This document shows positions 62,123-64,000 of a DNA stretch of 64,000 bases, one piece after another. Under the pieces are notes generated by a model. It saw nothing but the letters and a program-made list of their open reading frames with translations, searched no databases and was not told the DNA's origin. The stretch is taken from contig CALIHW010000103.1 of the NCBI GenBank assembly GCA_938020525.1, forward strand, positions 1 through 64,000, in the 5' to 3' direction. The translations under genes and the position numbers were made by a program. Numbering within the stretch: position 1 is the first letter of the stretch; each line of letters starts with the position of its first letter. The stretch is from an uncultured Granulosicoccaceae bacterium. Its GTDB lineage: Bacteria; Pseudomonadota; Gammaproteobacteria; Granulosicoccales; Granulosicoccaceae.

Positions 62123-63397
62123 TCAGGTGTAAATCGGAAACTTACCCGTCAAATCCAGCACTCGAGCTTTGACTGCTTTCTCAACGTCACCATTACCTGC
62201 CTCGCCGTTCTGTGCGAGCCCGTCAAGCACCTCGATAATCATCTCTCCCACCTGGGTAAATTCAGCAGTACCGAAACCACGTGATGTTGCAGCTGGAGTG
62301 CCGAGGCGAACACCGGAGGTTACAAACGGCGATTCCGGATCAAACGGAATGCCGTTCTTGTTGCAAGTGATACCGGCTCTACCCAACGATGCTTCGGCAG
62401 CCTTCCCGGTCAGCTTCTTAGCAGTCAGGTCTACCAACAGTACGTGTGTATCAGTGCCACCTGAGACCAGATTCAAGCCACCGGCATTTATCGCATCTGA
62501 CAATGCATGCGCATTATCAAGAATCGATTGTGCATACTGCTTGAACTCCGGACGCAATGCCTCGCCAAATGCCACTGCTTTGGCTGCAATCACATGCATC
62601 AAAGGCCCACCCTGCAGACCGGGGAATACTGAAGAGTTAATCTTCTTACCAAGCTCGACGTCGTTAGACAGGATCATTCCGCCACGTGGGCCACGAAGAG
62701 TTTTGTGCGTTGTGGTGGTCACAACATCCGCATGGTCAAGCGGATTCGGATGCACCCCACCGGCGACCAAACCGGCAAAGTGCGCCATATCAACCATCAG
62801 TTTTGCGCCAACCGAATCTGCGATTTCTCGAAACTTTTTAAAATCGATGATGCGCGGATACGCAGAACCACCGGCAATAATAAGTTTCGGCTTGTGCTCT
62901 GTTGCCATCTGTTGCACTTCGTTAAAGTCTATCTGGTGGGTTTGCTTGTCGACCGCATAGGACACAGCGTTAAACCACTTGCCAGACTGATTCACCGGAG
63001 AGCCGTGCGTAAGGTGTCCACCAGCGGCAAGGTCAAGACCCATAAAGGTATCACCCGGCTCAAGCAAGACCTGGAAAACGGCCTGGTTGGCTTGTGCACC
63101 GGAGTGAGGTTGCACGTTGACAAACTCACAGTTAAACAAGTTTTTGGCGCGTTCAAGCGCCAATTCTTCGGCAACATCCACATGCTCACAACCACCGTAG
63201 TACCGCCGTCCCGGGTAACCTTCCGCATACTTGTTTGTCATCACAGACCCCTGAGCCTGCATCACTGCATTCGAGACAATGTTCTCAGAGGCAATCAACT
63301 CGATCTCGTGCTGCTGTCTCTTGAGTTCGTCCGCAATTGCAGCTGCCAGCTCTGGATCGCGCGTTGTCACGTCTTCGCTAAAAAACTTATCAGACAT
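62123..63397 (-). CDS. glyA: Serine hydroxymethyltransferase
   Basis: [55 protein letters not shown]. Confidence 0.98.
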   Translation of the reverse strand: MSDKFFSEDVTTRDPELAAAIADELKRQQHEIELIASENIVSNAVMQAQGSVMTNKYAEGYPGRRYYGGCEHVDVAEELALERAKNLFNCEFVNVQPHSGAQANQAVFQVLLEPGDTFMGLDLAAGGHLTHGSPVNQSGKWFNAVSYAVDKQTHQIDFNEVQQMATEHKPKLIIAGGSAYPRIIDFKKFREIADSVGAKLMVDMAHFAGLVAGGVHPNPLDHADVVTTTTHKTLRGPRGGMILSNDVELGKKINSSVFPGLQGGPLMHVIAAKAVAFGEALRPEFKQYAQSILDNAHALSDAINAGGLNLVSGGTDTHVLLVDLTAKKLTGKAAEASLGRAGITCNKNGIPFDPESPFVTSGVRLGTPAATSRGFGTAEFTQVGEMIIEVLDGLAQNGEAGNGDVEKAVKARVLDLTGKFPIYT

Positions 63398-63807
63398 AGG
63401 GTTCTCTTGGGTAAAGGTATGGATGATGGGGCAGCTGCATGAAGTTCGCCCAGCCTGTTTACAGCTTTAGCCGGACACTGCCAATCCCGCAACCATAGCT
63501 CATTACTCTGCCCTTAGAAATGTAGCATCATCGCGGTTTCGCGATTGAGCATACCGGGGCCGGCGCCAGACAAGATGCCTGGCCAATCCGAAGTGCTCGG
63601 TCAAACAGAAGCTCGACTCACTGCCAGCCGTGATGGTCACAAGCTCGAGCCAATAACCTGGCAGATTTGTAGCTAAAGCTCTACCCTTGCCAATCGTGAC
63701 TGCACGGTAGTTAGTCCTCATTTTTCAAAATGTTACCGTGTATTTCTTACTATTTTCTTAACAGCGGTCGATAGCAACCATGCATACGTGAATTCATAAA
63801 GCGCATA

Positions 63808-64000
63808 GTGAAAGGAAACAAGAACAAAGGCAAAAACGCCCGCGGCATCCCAATCATTGAGGCTCTGTCAAACCGCGTGCTGTTTTCAGCAGACCCTCTG
63901 GGCTTAAGCGACAGCTTGCTAGCCGGAGGTTCCGACGCGCCTGAATCAATGCCAGAATCAACGCCGGCAACATTGCTAGATATCGCGTTCGACACAACGG
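63808..64000 (+). CDS. N-terminus of a putative LEPR-XLL-type large surface/secreted protein, truncated at window end
   Basis: Open frame VKGNKNKGKNARGIPIIEALSNRVLFSADPLGLSDSLLAGGSDAPESMPESTPATLLDIAFDTT; matches the (L)E.L..R.LFSADPL N-terminal signature; GTG start tentative. Confidence 0.55.
   Translation, partial: MKGNKNKGKNARGIPIIEALSNRVLFSADPLGLSDSLLAGGSDAPESMPESTPATLLDIAFDTT

Noticed and set aside
61405-62284. ORFs of 62-95 aa between zipA and glyA
   Set aside because: They run through inverted repeats and hairpins or antisense to glyA; no domain signal.
63398-63730. Possible glycine riboswitch upstream of glyA
   Set aside because: I looked for the conserved glycine aptamer features in the minus-strand leader and saw only simple hairpins such as ATCGCG-gttt-CGCGAT (63530-63545).

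Overview
This 64 kb window is gammaproteobacterial chromosome. I place it by gene content and order only; I ran no database search. Most of it is a housekeeping backbone: queA-tgt-yajC-secD-secF, suhB, trmJ, cysE, a complete isc operon (iscR-S-U-A-hscB-hscA-fdx-iscX), a Pro-Arg-His-Leu tRNA cluster, tig-clpP-clpX-lon-hupB, tRNA-Val/Asp, ppiD, fabI(-), a CYTH protein, dapE(-), glnD(-), map(-), rpsB-tsf-frr-uppS-cdsA-dxr-rseP-bamA-skp-lpxD-fabZ-lpxA, lpxB(-), smc-zipA and glyA(-). The accessory parts are: (i) positions 1-7.2 kb, a candidate methylated-sulfur/C1 cluster (SELENBP1/MtoX-like protein, [2Fe-2S] ferredoxin, CoA-binding protein, IclR regulator, DmdA/GcvT-like protein), with a helically phased TGATAA/TTATCA array in the divergent promoter; (ii) several palindromic, MITE-like elements inside essential operons (tgt/yajC, secD/secF, rseP/bamA, downstream of zipA), two of which share inverted-repeat ends and supply the upstream gene's TAG stop; (iii) an in-frame TAA splitting trigger factor; (iv) an astacin protease with a GlyGly-CTERM-like tail; (v) the start of a probable LEPR-XLL-type large surface protein at the right edge. 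I found no CRISPR array, rRNA, prophage or intact transposase.
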